A stretch of 64,000 nt of DNA from Luteibacter jiangsuensis (GTDB taxonomy: Bacteria > Pseudomonadota > Gammaproteobacteria > Xanthomonadales > Rhodanobacteraceae), in contig NZ_JAAQQR010000010.1 in NCBI RefSeq assembly GCF_011742555.1, positions 1 through 64,000 of the forward strand, written 5' to 3'. A model generated the notes under the pieces. It was not told the DNA's origin, did no database searches, and worked only from the letters and a program-made list of their open reading frames with translations. Position 1 is the stretch's first letter, and every line of letters begins with the position of its first letter. The position numbers and the translations under genes were made by a program. Positions 56,593 to 64,000 of this stretch are shown piece after piece.

Positions 56593-56945
56593 GCCTGGAA
56601 GAGATCATCTTTTCGGCGCTTGGCCCGCTTGTCGATGGCCGTTGCTCTCCCGACATCACCGACGATAACCCCCAGTACCCGCTTATCGTGTACCAGGGGG
56701 TCGGCGGCGTTGCCATCGACTACGCCGACCAGACCGCCGCGGACAAGGACAACGCCAGGGTACAGGTCTGGGTGTGGGCCGAGACGCGGCTTTCGGCAAG
56801 CGATCTTTCTCGCCAGGTGCGCGACGCCATGATGGCCATCGACCTGCCCGTGAAGACTTTGGGCTCTCCGGTTTCGGAGATGAACGACGTGCTCAAGCTG
56901 TACGGGGCACGCACCGATTTCAGCATCTGGTACCCGCGGGCATAG
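56589..56945 (+). CDS. DUF3168 tail terminator-like protein
   Basis: The 118-residue protein (MSLEEIIFSALGPLVDGRCS start; YPLIVYQGVGG; ARVQVWVWAETRLSASDLSR) matches DUF3168, related to lambda gpU-type tail terminators that cap the tail tube. It overlaps the previous gene by four bases and is followed by an intrinsic terminator. Confidence 0.85.
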   Translation: MSLEEIIFSALGPLVDGRCSPDITDDNPQYPLIVYQGVGGVAIDYADQTAADKDNARVQVWVWAETRLSASDLSRQVRDAMMAIDLPVKTLGSPVSEMNDVLKLYGARTDFSIWYPRA

Positions 56946-56969
56946 TCCTGCGTCCAATGCGCTCCACAG

Positions 56970-56990
56970 GCCGCCTTCGGGCGGCTTTTT
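56970..56990 (+). terminator. Terminator before the tail tube gene
   Basis: GCCGCC-TTCG-GGCGGC followed by TTTTT, 24 bases after the DUF3168 stop. Located inside the late operon, it should be bypassed by antiterminated polymerase or adjust relative expression. Confidence 0.82.
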
Positions 56991-57044
56991 CATGCCCGCC
57001 GTTTGGCGGCGACTACTCCACCGTCAAGCACTGAGGACTCACGC

Positions 57045-57704
57045 ATGAGCCTGAAATTCCCCAATGGCGCCGTGTTCGGCATCTCGACTGCACTTTCCGC
57101 GGCCATCATCGCCACGGCCGTGTCGAACGCGAATCCGGCCGTCGCCACCGTCCCTACCGGGTCCGTCGTAGAGGGCGATGTACTGGTCATGCTCTCGGCG
57201 TGGCCTGACGCAAACAATACGGCAGTGGAGGCCGGCGAGGTCACCGAGGGCGCATCCGACACCGTGCCGCTCTTGGGGTTCGATGCATCGGACCTCGAGG
57301 TCTTTCCCGCTGGCCTGGCCGCCGCGCAGTTCATGGTTGCCTCGGATTTCATCGATTTCAGCCAGCAGGGTGATGTCTCGACGAGCGGCGGTGACCAGCA
57401 GTTCTGGACCGGCCAGTTTCTCGAGGCCAGCCGTCAGATCAGCGTGCCGACGGTCAAGAACGCGAAGACGTTCACCCTTCCGCTGTATTTCGACCCGAAG
57501 CTGCCCTGGTATGCCGCTGCGAAGGCCGCCGACCGTAAACGGAAGCCGATCGTTCTGCGCTGCAAGCTGCCGGACGGCGACACGATCTACCGCTACGGGT
57601 ACTTCTCGTTCGACGCTGACCCGACCACCGCCGCCAACAACCCCATGGGCAATACGGCGACGTTCACCGCCCTTGGCGACGCCGTGCTGGTGGAGGCTGC
57701 ATGA
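57045..57704 (+). CDS. Major tail tube protein
   Basis: This 219-residue protein begins MSLKFPNGAVFGISTALSAA and contains VFPAGLAAAQFMVASDFIDF, WTGQFLEASRQISVPTVKNA and a C-terminal MGNTATFTALGDAVLVEAA, the pattern of siphophage tail tube proteins. It polymerises around the tape measure. ATG 57045 is preceded by AGGA; the frame extension to 57003 has no family support. Confidence 0.88.
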   Translation: MSLKFPNGAVFGISTALSAAIIATAVSNANPAVATVPTGSVVEGDVLVMLSAWPDANNTAVEAGEVTEGASDTVPLLGFDASDLEVFPAGLAAAQFMVASDFIDFSQQGDVSTSGGDQQFWTGQFLEASRQISVPTVKNAKTFTLPLYFDPKLPWYAAAKAADRKRKPIVLRCKLPDGDTIYRYGYFSFDADPTTAANNPMGNTATFTALGDAVLVEAA

Positions 57705-58311
57705 GCCTGAAGAAAGGCAACGGCCCCAAGGTGCTGCCGGCGACCCTGACCATCTCAGGCCAAGGTTCCACGGACAAGCTGGAAGTCACCTACCACAACA
57801 GGAAGCAGTCGGAAGTTCGGGAACGCTTGGAATCCGGCGCGACGATGGCCGGGCTGATCGCGTTCCTGGTGGACTCGTGGGACACGGACTTCGACCTCAC
57901 CGAGGAAGGCGTGATGGCCTTCGAGGATGAATACCCGGGGATCGTCGAGATTCTGTTCGCCGGCTTCCACCAGGCGCGCCGGAAGGAACTGGAAAAAAAC
58001 TGACGGCCGCCACTCGGGCGCTGTACTGGCGGCGCCCGAGTGAAGCGGAACTCGCCGGCACTGGCCTGAAGCTGAAGCACTTCCCCGAGCCACACGTGGA
58101 CGTGTGGCCGGAGGCTTGGGACGCTATCCAGTTTTTCAGCCGCATCTGGCGGCAGTGGAACGTGGGCCCCGGCGGGGCCTACGGGCTGAACTACACCGTC
58201 GTGTTTCACGAACTCGACCGCATGAACCTCACCCCCGACCGCTACGACGAGATGCTCGCGCACCTGCGCGTCATTGAGGACGCGGCCCTCGACGAGATCC
58301 ACAAAGGCTGA
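57701..58311 (+). CDS. Tail assembly chaperone G and frameshift product GT
   Basis: The 0-frame product G is 100 residues (57701-58003; VLPATLTISGQGSTDKLEVT; FDLTEEGVMAFEDEYPGIVE). Just before its stop lies the slippery heptamer A-AAA-AAC (57994-58000). A -1 shift there continues without a stop to 58311, adding a T domain of about 104 residues (LYWRRPSEAELAGTGLKLKH; WDAIQFFSRIWRQWN), DUF1799-like. A 10-bp hairpin starts 10 bases downstream. G and GT are chaperones for tape measure and tube assembly, as in lambda. The two coding parts are one gene here. Confidence 0.9.
57994..58000 (+). other. Programmed -1 ribosomal frameshift site
   Basis: AAAAAAC is read as A-AAA-AAC in the G frame, two codons before TGA 58001-58003, matching the X-XXY-YYZ rule. 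It precedes a stable hairpin (58011-58042) and opens the T reading frame. Confidence 0.88.
58011..58042 (+). other. Frameshift-stimulating hairpin
   Basis: CACTCGGGCG (58011-58020) and CGCCCGAGTG (58033-58042) are perfect complements with a 12-base loop, placed 10 bases after the slippery site. Spacing and stability fit a stimulator. Confidence 0.82.
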
Positions 58312-58313
58312 CG

Positions 58314-60899
58314 ATGACCGAAGCAGAGAGCATCGGCACTGCCCGAATCGACGTCACGGTTAATACCGCGACGATGGAGACGGGCGTCGAGGCCGCCAAG
58401 CGGAAGGTTTCCGGTCTCGGTGCCGAAGCCGCTGCGCAGTTCGACAAGGCCAACGCGAGCACGAAGCGTTACGCCGATAGCCTGCTTCGTCAGGCCGAGC
58501 TGCTGGGGAAGTCGCGCGCCGAGCAGATCGCCTATAACGCTCAGGTCCGCATCGGTGGCGAGCTCGGCGACCAGATCGCGAAAAAGGCGCTGGCGAACGA
58601 GAAGGCTCTGACGCAAGCCAGCGAAAGCTACGTCATGAGCGAGCGAGCGCGCGCCGCCGCCATGCGTGGCGTCCCGGCGCAGATCACCGATATCGTCTCG
58701 GGGCTAGCCACGGGTCAGCGTCCCCTTACGGTCTTGCTCCAGCAGGGCGGCCAGCTCAAGGACATGTTCGGCGGCGTGGCCGGCGCGGCGAAGGCGCTGG
58801 GCGCGTCGCTGCTAGGGCTTGTGAACCCCGCTACGCTGCTCGCCGGCGCGGCCGTGGCGCTCTTCGCCGCCTGGAAGTCGGGCAGCGACGAGCAGGTGGC
58901 GTTTCAGAAGGCGCTGATCAACAGCGGCAACTACGCAGGCGTCACCACGCAGCAGCTCCAGGGCCTTGCCGAAGAGCTGTCGCGGACAAGCGGCACACAG
59001 CACGACGCTGCCGCCGTCCTGGCCGAGGTGGCTGGCTCGGGCAAGTTCACATCCGACCAGCTGCGGCTCGTCGCGTCTGCGGCGATCGCCGCCGGCGATG
59101 GCGCCGAGGACATGGTGGCGCGATTCGCGAAACTGGCGGATGACCCGGTCAAGGCGTCGGCTGAACTCAATTCGTCCTATCACTACCTCACCGCCGCGGT
59201 CTACGACCAAATCCAGGCGCTCGAGGATCAGGGCCGGACGCAGGAGGCTGCCCGGCTTGCCATGGAAAGTTACAGCGCTGCCGTGGTCTCGCGCTCGAAG
59301 GACGTAAAGGAGAACCTCGGATTCATCGAGCAAGCCTGGAACGGCATCACGGGCGCGACGCGGCGAGCCATCGATGCGGCGCGGGACCTTGGCCGTGCGC
59401 AGACCGACCAGCAGAGATTCGACGTCCTCTTCGAAAACCGCGACGCGGCGAAGAAGCTGGTCGACCGCGGGCTGGGTAGCACGACGTTCCTCGGGAAGAC
59501 CGCCCAGCAGTTCTATGACGACGCCACGAAGGAACTGGGCGCGATGCAGGACGCCCAGGTGGCTGCCCAGAAAAAAGCGTCTCGAGACGCCGCTACGCAG
59601 CAGGCCAACGACGCGGCCATCCGCCTCGCCCAGGAGGCCCAGCAATACGAGTCGGACGAGACGAAGCGCGCGCGACAGATCGCCGCCATCCACCAGCAGG
59701 CGAACGACGCGATCGCCAAGGCGACCCAGGTCGGGGACAAGGCGCTGGCCGACAAGATCCGGGCGAGCGAGGCGGCGGCGGTCGCCGGCATCATGTCGAA
59801 GGGGCCGAAAGAAAAAGACCTACGCATCGACGTGTCGGATGGCTGGAAGGAGATGGTCGCCCAGATCGAAAAGGGCATCTCGGCCGATAAGAAGGAGATA
59901 GAGCAGCGCGCCCGCGCGACCGTCGAACTGAACAGCTACCGCGAGGCCATGCAGCAGCGCCTGCAGACCGACCGCATGGCGCTCGACATCCAGGTGCAGA
60001 GCCTTGGCATGGGGCAGCACCAGATCGACATCCAGCGGCAGCTGGTGGATATCCAGCGTGATGCGGACCGCGAGCTGGCACGGCTCAACGACCCGGCCAA
60101 CCGCCGCACGCTGACCGACGACGAGTATCAGGCGCGCCTCTCCGCGATCAAGGATTATGAGGATCAGCGCGTCCAGCTGGTCTACGACGCGGATGCGCGC
60201 CTCAACGCCGCGCGCGCCGACTGGACAAACGGTGCCCGACGGGCCCTTGCCGACATCACCTACGATGCCAGCGACACCGCGACCAGCTTCGCCAACCTGG
60301 TCCAGAGCACCTACGGTAGCCTGTCTGACTTCATCGTCGATGCCGCGACCACCGGCAAGGCCAGCATCAAAGACCTGGTCTCGTCGATCCTCAAGGAAGT
60401 GGCGCGCCTCCAAGCGAACAAGGCCGCAGCGAGCCTCCTGAATTATGGCCTGAGCTACTTCACCGGCGGTTACGGCGGCACGAACGGCCAGGGCGGCGTC
60501 GATTACAACTCGCAGGGCTTCGTGTCGAAGGTCTACGCCAAAGGCGGCGTGGTGGATGGCGCCTCCCTGTCGAACTGGTCGAACACGATCGTGGATCGAC
60601 CAACGATGTTCGCCTTCGCGCGGGGTGCGGGTCTCATGGGAGAGGCGGGACCGGAAGCCATCATGCCCCTCACCCGTACGGCTGACGGGAAGCTTGGCGT
60701 GAAGCAGGTTGGCGGCAGCGACAGCGCATCGGTGAATGTGAGCGTTGTCGTCAATGCCGACGGCAGCGGTGGCACCGAGTCTGAGGGGGATTACCAGGCC
60801 TGGGGCAAGCAGCTGGGCGAGAACATGCGCGCGATCGCGCAGCAGGAGCTCGCAAACGCCATGCGCCCTGGTGGCGCCCTGTGGCGAGCGAGGGGCTGA
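58314..60899 (+). CDS. Tape measure protein
   Basis: The 861-residue protein has the lambda-H type N-terminus (ARIDVTVNTATMETGVEAAK; RGVPAQITDIVSGLATGQRP; TVLLQQGGQLKDMFGGVAGA), a hydrophobic stretch near residues 155-185 and long coiled-coil regions (about 400-620). The C-terminus, GLMGEAGPEAIMPLTRTADG, is typical of tape measures. Its length sets the tail length, here near lambda scale. It follows GT by two bases. Confidence 0.94.
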   Translation: MTEAESIGTARIDVTVNTATMETGVEAAKRKVSGLGAEAAAQFDKANASTKRYADSLLRQAELLGKSRAEQIAYNAQVRIGGELGDQIAKKALANEKALTQASESYVMSERARAAAMRGVPAQITDIVSGLATGQRPLTVLLQQGGQLKDMFGGVAGAAKALGASLLGLVNPATLLAGAAVALFAAWKSGSDEQVAFQKALINSGNYAGVTTQQLQGLAEELSRTSGTQHDAAAVLAEVAGSGKFTSDQLRLVASAAIAAGDGAEDMVARFAKLADDPVKASAELNSSYHYLTAAVYDQIQALEDQGRTQEAARLAMESYSAAVVSRSKDVKENLGFIEQAWNGITGATRRAIDAARDLGRAQTDQQRFDVLFENRDAAKKLVDRGLGSTTFLGKTAQQFYDDATKELGAMQDAQVAAQKKASRDAATQQANDAAIRLAQEAQQYESDETKRARQIAAIHQQANDAIAKATQVGDKALADKIRASEAAAVAGIMSKGPKEKDLRIDVSDGWKEMVAQIEKGISADKKEIEQRARATVELNSYREAMQQRLQTDRMALDIQVQSLGMGQHQIDIQRQLVDIQRDADRELARLNDPANRRTLTDDEYQARLSAIKDYEDQRVQLVYDADARLNAARADWTNGARRALADITYDASDTATSFANLVQSTYGSLSDFIVDAATTGKASIKDLVSSILKEVARLQANKAAASLLNYGLSYFTGGYGGTNGQGGVDYNSQGFVSKVYAKGGVVDGASLSNWSNTIVDRPTMFAFARGAGLMGEAGPEAIMPLTRTADGKLGVKQVGGSDSASVNVSVVVNADGSGGTESEGDYQAWGKQLGENMRAIAQQELANAMRPGGALWRARG

Positions 60900-60901
60900 C
60901 C

Positions 60902-61237
60902 ATGGCCGAAACCTTTACCTGGATTCCGGTGGGTACCCCAAGCGGCACGTCAACTTTCCGCTTGCTCAAATCGCAGTTCGGTGATGGGTACTCGCAGGAA
61001 GCGGCCGACGGTATCAACAACAAGGTCCAGTCCTGGCCGCTCCAGTTCTTCGGCAGCGGCCAGGAGATCGACGCCATCACGGCATTCCTAGATAGCCACG
61101 CCGGCGCCATTGGCTTTCTGTGGACGCCGCCACGCGGGCAGCAAGGGCTCTACAAGGTCACGTCCTATGCGATGAATCCGCTGGGTGGTGGGCGCTACAC
61201 GCTCTCGGCGACGTTCGAGCAGAAGTTCGCCCCATGA
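60902..61237 (+). CDS. Minor tail protein M-like
   Basis: The 111-residue protein (TFTWIPVGTPSGTSTFRLLK; SQFGDGYSQEAADGINNK; FLWTPPRGQQGLYKV) matches lambda gpM-type minor tail proteins at the tail tip. It overlaps the next gene by four bases. Confidence 0.88.
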   Translation: MAETFTWIPVGTPSGTSTFRLLKSQFGDGYSQEAADGINNKVQSWPLQFFGSGQEIDAITAFLDSHAGAIGFLWTPPRGQQGLYKVTSYAMNPLGGGRYTLSATFEQKFAP

Positions 61238-61941
61238 CGATCTTTGCCGATATCCAGACCCTGGAGCCTGGGGCTTGGGTCGAGCTGTTCGAGATCGATG
61301 CTCGGCCGATCACCAACGGCGGCGCGGGCGACATACTACGCTTTCATGGCTACACGCAGGTGGGCCCGATCATCTGGCAGGGGCTTACCTACGAGCCGTG
61401 GCCTATCGCGACGCAGGGCTTCAAGATCGACCCGGATCAGCCGCCCGTGCCCACATTGGCCGTCGGCAACGTCAACGGGCGAATCACGGCGCTCTGCCTG
61501 GCCTTCCAGGACTTGGTCGGCGCCCGCCTGACGCGCCACCGCACGCTCGGCAAGTACCTGGACGCGGTGAACTTCCCCGGCGGCAACCCGACGGCGGATC
61601 CGGAGCAGGAGGTAGCCCCGGAACTATGGTTCATCGAGCGCCGTTCGGCGGAGGACTCGACGCAGGTCACGTTCGAGCTCTCGAGCCCGATGGACTTCGG
61701 TGGCCGACAGCTGCCGCGTCGGCAGATCATCGCGAACGTCTGCAGCTGGCTGGCCATCGGTGGGTACCGTGGGCCGTATTGCGGCTACACAGGCCCAGCG
61801 GTGGCAAAGGCGGACGACACGCCCACCGACGACCCCGTCCTCGACATGTGCAGCGGACGCCTTGTCGGGTGTGGTCTTCGGTTCGGCCCGGACGCCGAAC
61901 TCCCCTATGGCTCGTTCCCCGCCGCGACACTGATCAAGTGA
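61234..61941 (+). CDS. Minor tail protein L-like
   Basis: This 235-residue protein matches lambda gpL (ADIQTLEPGAWVELFEIDAR; FIERRSAEDSTQVTFELSSP; GRQLPRRQIIANVC). Four C-terminal Cys (NVC, PYC, DMC, VGC) are spaced like those that bind an iron-sulfur cluster in gpL. It forms part of the tail tip. Its last base is shared with the ATG of the K-like gene. Confidence 0.9.
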   Translation: MTIFADIQTLEPGAWVELFEIDARPITNGGAGDILRFHGYTQVGPIIWQGLTYEPWPIATQGFKIDPDQPPVPTLAVGNVNGRITALCLAFQDLVGARLTRHRTLGKYLDAVNFPGGNPTADPEQEVAPELWFIERRSAEDSTQVTFELSSPMDFGGRQLPRRQIIANVCSWLAIGGYRGPYCGYTGPAVAKADDTPTDDPVLDMCSGRLVGCGLRFGPDAELPYGSFPAATLIK

Positions 61942-62699
61942 TGAAACCCAGAACCCAGACCGCCATTCATGCACACGCGCTGGAGGCCTACCCGCGCGAG
62001 GCCTGCGGTGTCATCGTCGTGCGTCGCGGGCGGGAGCGATACGTGCCGTGCGAGAACCTCGCGGCCACGCCGGACGAGCACTTCGTGCTGTCGCCTCGTG
62101 ACCTTGCCGCGGCGGAGGACCAGGGCGAGGTAACGGCCATCGTGCACTCGCACCCGAACGTGCCTGCCAGGCCTTCGGAGGCCGACAGAGTGGGGTGCGA
62201 GCGGTCGGAACTGCCATGGGTGATCGTTTCGGTAATGCCCGGGGAAGGTGGGCCGGTGGTGGCTGACACGCAGATCATCGAACCGAACGGCTACGAGGCC
62301 CCGCTGGTCGGGCGCGCCTGGGCGCATGGTGTGCTGGACTGCTGGGCGCTTTGCCGCGACTGGTACGCGCGCGAGCGCGGCATCCTGCTGCCCGACCCGC
62401 CCCGTGCCGACGGCTGGTGGGACGACGGCATCAGCGACCTGTACAGCGACAGCGCGATGGAGGCGGCTGGCTTCCGCAAGATCGACCTGAAGGACATCTC
62501 CGCCGGCGACCTGATCCTCATGCAGATTCGGTCGAAGAACCTCGTGCCGAACCACGCGGCGGTCTACATCGGCCAGGGGCATATCCTGCACCACCTGCAC
62601 GGTCGGCTCAGCTCACGCGACGTCTATGGCGGCTACTGGCAGGAGGTGACGCGCTCCGTATGGCGCCTGGTGTACCCTTCGTCTCTCTCGGAACGGTAG
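61941..62699 (+). CDS. Tail tip peptidase K-like (JAMM plus NlpC/P60)
   Basis: The 252-residue protein has an N-terminal JAMM/MPN domain (EACGVIVVRRG; IVHSHPNVPARPSEAD). A C-terminal NlpC/P60 domain follows, with the catalytic Cys in GVLDCWALCRDWY and the His in NHAAVYIGQGHILHH, the organisation of lambda gpK. It acts in tail assembly and probably cuts peptidoglycan peptides during DNA entry. Confidence 0.92.
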   Translation: MKPRTQTAIHAHALEAYPREACGVIVVRRGRERYVPCENLAATPDEHFVLSPRDLAAAEDQGEVTAIVHSHPNVPARPSEADRVGCERSELPWVIVSVMPGEGGPVVADTQIIEPNGYEAPLVGRAWAHGVLDCWALCRDWYARERGILLPDPPRADGWWDDGISDLYSDSAMEAAGFRKIDLKDISAGDLILMQIRSKNLVPNHAAVYIGQGHILHHLHGRLSSRDVYGGYWQEVTRSVWRLVYPSSLSER

Positions 62700-62706
62700 G
62701 GACATC

Positions 62707-63135
62707 ATGGTGAAGCGTCTGATGCTGATTGTTGCCTCCGTCGCGCTATCCGCGTGCGCGACAAAGCAGATTCCACTCGCCGAGGCGAAGCCGGTACCGA
62801 AGGATCGGGTGTTCTTGACATCGGCCGTGCAGGGCGGTGGATCAGTGCAGTTCGTAAGAGACACTGGAATGATGGGCGGCGGTTGCGACCTGGACCTTCG
62901 GATCGACCGCGATGTCGTGGCGAAGGTGGCGACGGGGGAGACCATCACAGTTCCCCTGGCCGCTGGCGCCCACGTCGTCGATGCTCGCTTCGGCGGAACG
63001 GGCCTATGCAACGGCGGCAAAGCTGACCGCAACGTGAGGGCTTCGCAGGTCGTCGTGTCGCCAGGCGACAAGCTCATCTACCGAATAGCGGTAGATGACC
63101 ACGGGATCATCACCGTAACACCGAGAATCGACTGA
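62707..63135 (+). CDS. Phage lipoprotein B (DUF2846-like), tail module
   Basis: This 142-residue lipoprotein has lipobox ALSAC17 and the domain VRDTGMMGGGC ... IDRDVVAKVATGE ... AAGAHVVDARF ... GLCNG. It equals lipoprotein A (36928) in length, lipidation site, two Cys positions and motif order. It is inserted between K- and I-like tail genes, where lambda has none, and followed by its own terminator: the signature of a moron. Like Cor or Llp lipoproteins of other phages it may mask the receptor. AGGGA precedes the ATG. Confidence 0.78.
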   Translation: MVKRLMLIVASVALSACATKQIPLAEAKPVPKDRVFLTSAVQGGGSVQFVRDTGMMGGGCDLDLRIDRDVVAKVATGETITVPLAAGAHVVDARFGGTGLCNGGKADRNVRASQVVVSPGDKLIYRIAVDDHGIITVTPRID

Positions 63136-63138
63136 GAC

Positions 63139-63166
63139 AGGCCCGCTTCGGCGGGCCTCATCTTTT
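63139..63166 (+). terminator. Terminator of lipoprotein B
   Basis: AGGCCCGC-TTCG-GCGGGCCT followed by CATCTTTT, four bases past the lipoprotein stop. It separates the moron-like gene from the I-like gene. Confidence 0.8.
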
Positions 63167-63176
63167 ATGGAGACGT

Positions 63177-63869
63177 ATGTCGCCAACCACTGTGCTGCTA
63201 TCAGGGCCTCTGCGAAAGCGGTTCGGTAGAGAATTCAAGCTTCACCTCGACACAAAGACCCCAGCCGAAGCGATCCAGGCTCTTTGCATCATGATCGACG
63301 GCTTTCGGGCATACCTCCTAGGTGCAGCCGACCGCGGCGTCGAATTCGCGGTTTGGCGTGGGCGAGGAGAGCATGCGGAGAACATTGGTGTCGAACAGCT
63401 TCGTGAGCCCGCTGGTTCGGTTATTCGGATCGCTCCCGTACACGTGGGCGCCAAGAATGGCGGGGTACTTACGACGATCGTTGGTGCGGTTCTGATCATC
63501 GTTGGCGTGATCGGCATGTACACCCCGTTCGGCCAAGCGTTCGGCGGTGCAGCGTGGGGTCCGTTCGCAATTAAGCTCGGTGTCGCCATGGTCGCCGGCG
63601 GCGTCGTGCAGATGCTCAGCCCGCAGCCGAAGATGGGCAAGGGCAGTGCGGACTCGGCGAACAACCAGGCCAGTTACATCTTCAATGGCCCGGTGAACGT
63701 CACCGCTCAAGGCGCGCCGGTCCCGATCCTCTATGGCGGCCCGATGGAGATCGGAAGCGTGGTCGCCTCGGCCGGCATCGAGGCCGTGGACTACAGCTCG
63801 CGTCCATCGAACGTCGGATTCGGCACGCCGGGCGGCAATGGCAAGAAGACCCCGTACGACCCCGACTGA
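63177..63869 (+). CDS. Tail assembly protein I-like
   Basis: The 230-residue protein has a ubiquitin-like N-terminal part (TVLLSGPLRKRFGREFKLHL), a hydrophobic middle (TTIVGAVLIIVGVIGMYTPF; LGVAMVAGGVVQMLSPQPKM) and the C-terminal NNQASYIFNGPVNVTAQGAP followed by VPILYGG, as in lambda gpI. It acts in tail-tip assembly before J. Confidence 0.9.
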   Translation: MSPTTVLLSGPLRKRFGREFKLHLDTKTPAEAIQALCIMIDGFRAYLLGAADRGVEFAVWRGRGEHAENIGVEQLREPAGSVIRIAPVHVGAKNGGVLTTIVGAVLIIVGVIGMYTPFGQAFGGAAWGPFAIKLGVAMVAGGVVQMLSPQPKMGKGSADSANNQASYIFNGPVNVTAQGAPVPILYGGPMEIGSVVASAGIEAVDYSSRPSNVGFGTPGGNGKKTPYDPD

Positions 63870-63892
63870 TTCTTCCATCACGAGATACCACC

Positions 63893-63919
63893 AGGCCCGC
63901 CATGCGCGGGCCTTTTTTA
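63893..63919 (+). terminator. Terminator between I-like gene and J
   Basis: AGGCCCGC and GCGGGCCT pair around CATGC, followed by TTTTTA. A third intrinsic terminator inside the late operon. Confidence 0.82.
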
Positions 63920-63929
63920 TGGGATATCC

Positions 63930-64000
63930 ATGGGCTTCGACCTGATCTACGGCGCCAAGGGCGGCGGCAGCACGCACACGCCCGTCGAAGCACCGGACAC
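63930..64000 (+). CDS. Tail tip/host-specificity protein J, 5' end only
   Basis: The frame starts MGFDLIYGAKGGGSTHTPVE and runs off the window after 23 codons. The start matches the conserved N-terminus of lambda gpJ-type central tip proteins, whose C-terminus determines receptor choice. The gene is truncated only by the window edge. Confidence 0.82.
   Translation, partial: MGFDLIYGAKGGGSTHTPVEAPD

Larger units (their letters stand above)
25925..64000. mobile_element. Lambda-like siphoprophage, left 38 kb (right end outside window)
   Basis: The region runs from a split tRNA-Asn through integrase, a leftward operon, repressor/cro, replication, lysis, HK97-type head and lambda-type tail genes. 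Gene order is that of temperate siphoviruses and all structural modules seen appear intact. The window ends inside the tail-tip gene J, so attR is not seen. Genes are packed with four-base start/stop overlaps and no IS element interrupts them, so the prophage looks potentially functional. Confidence 0.93.

Overview
The window is GC-rich DNA from a gammaproteobacterium. Gene families and synteny (purE-purK, sodB, grxD, a DUF1631 protein, an Oar-like TonB receptor, REP-type intergenic repeats) point to the Lysobacterales (Xanthomonadales), most likely Rhodanobacteraceae such as Luteibacter or Dyella. This assignment is by recognition only; no search was run.

Positions 1-25,880 are ordinary chromosome. 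They hold a DUF1631 protein, a Trm112-like protein, purE-purK, sodB, monothiol glutaredoxin and SDR genes, a MarC-family membrane protein, a fused ornithine-lipid acyltransferase (OlsF type), an Oar-like TonB-dependent receptor, ppnN, a DUF3309 peptide, an AAG-family DNA glycosylase, a DUF2845 protein and a chemoreceptor. The notable host locus is 17,705-25,869. An ECF sigma factor and a ChrR-type zinc/cupin anti-sigma factor lead a tightly packed run of lipid-modifying genes: a desaturase, a COG2907 flavoprotein, a DUF1365 protein, two different CFAS-like methyltransferases, a DUF1295 membrane protein and a lipocalin lipoprotein. By analogy with RpoE-ChrR of Rhodobacter this looks like a photooxidative-stress system that remodels membrane fatty acids.

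From 25,925 to the right edge lies most of a lambda-like siphoprophage, with the tail-tip gene J cut by the window end. It is integrated in a tRNA-Asn gene: only the 3' 51 bases of that tRNA remain at the left junction (attL), and the reconstituted tRNA should lie beyond position 64,000. The order is integrase; DUF4224 and HNH genes; a long leftward operon (DNA methyltransferase, RdgC, many small proteins); an immunity region with an S24 repressor, candidate lysogenic-conversion genes and two divergent promoters carrying matching operators; cro; replication genes (O-like, DnaB); Ref-like and RusA-like nucleases; a Q-like antiterminator; lysis genes (GH19 endolysin, holin, Rz/Rz1); a cos candidate; an HK97-type head module; and a lambda-type tail module with a programmed -1 frameshift in the G/GT chaperone gene.

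The items most worth a second look are the ECF-ChrR lipid operon, the two paralogous phage lipoproteins (one in the immunity region, one beside the tail-tip genes), the regularly spaced 24-bp operator pairs, the major capsid protein with a signal-peptide-like N-terminus, and a lysozyme-like protein that lacks the catalytic part of the fold.
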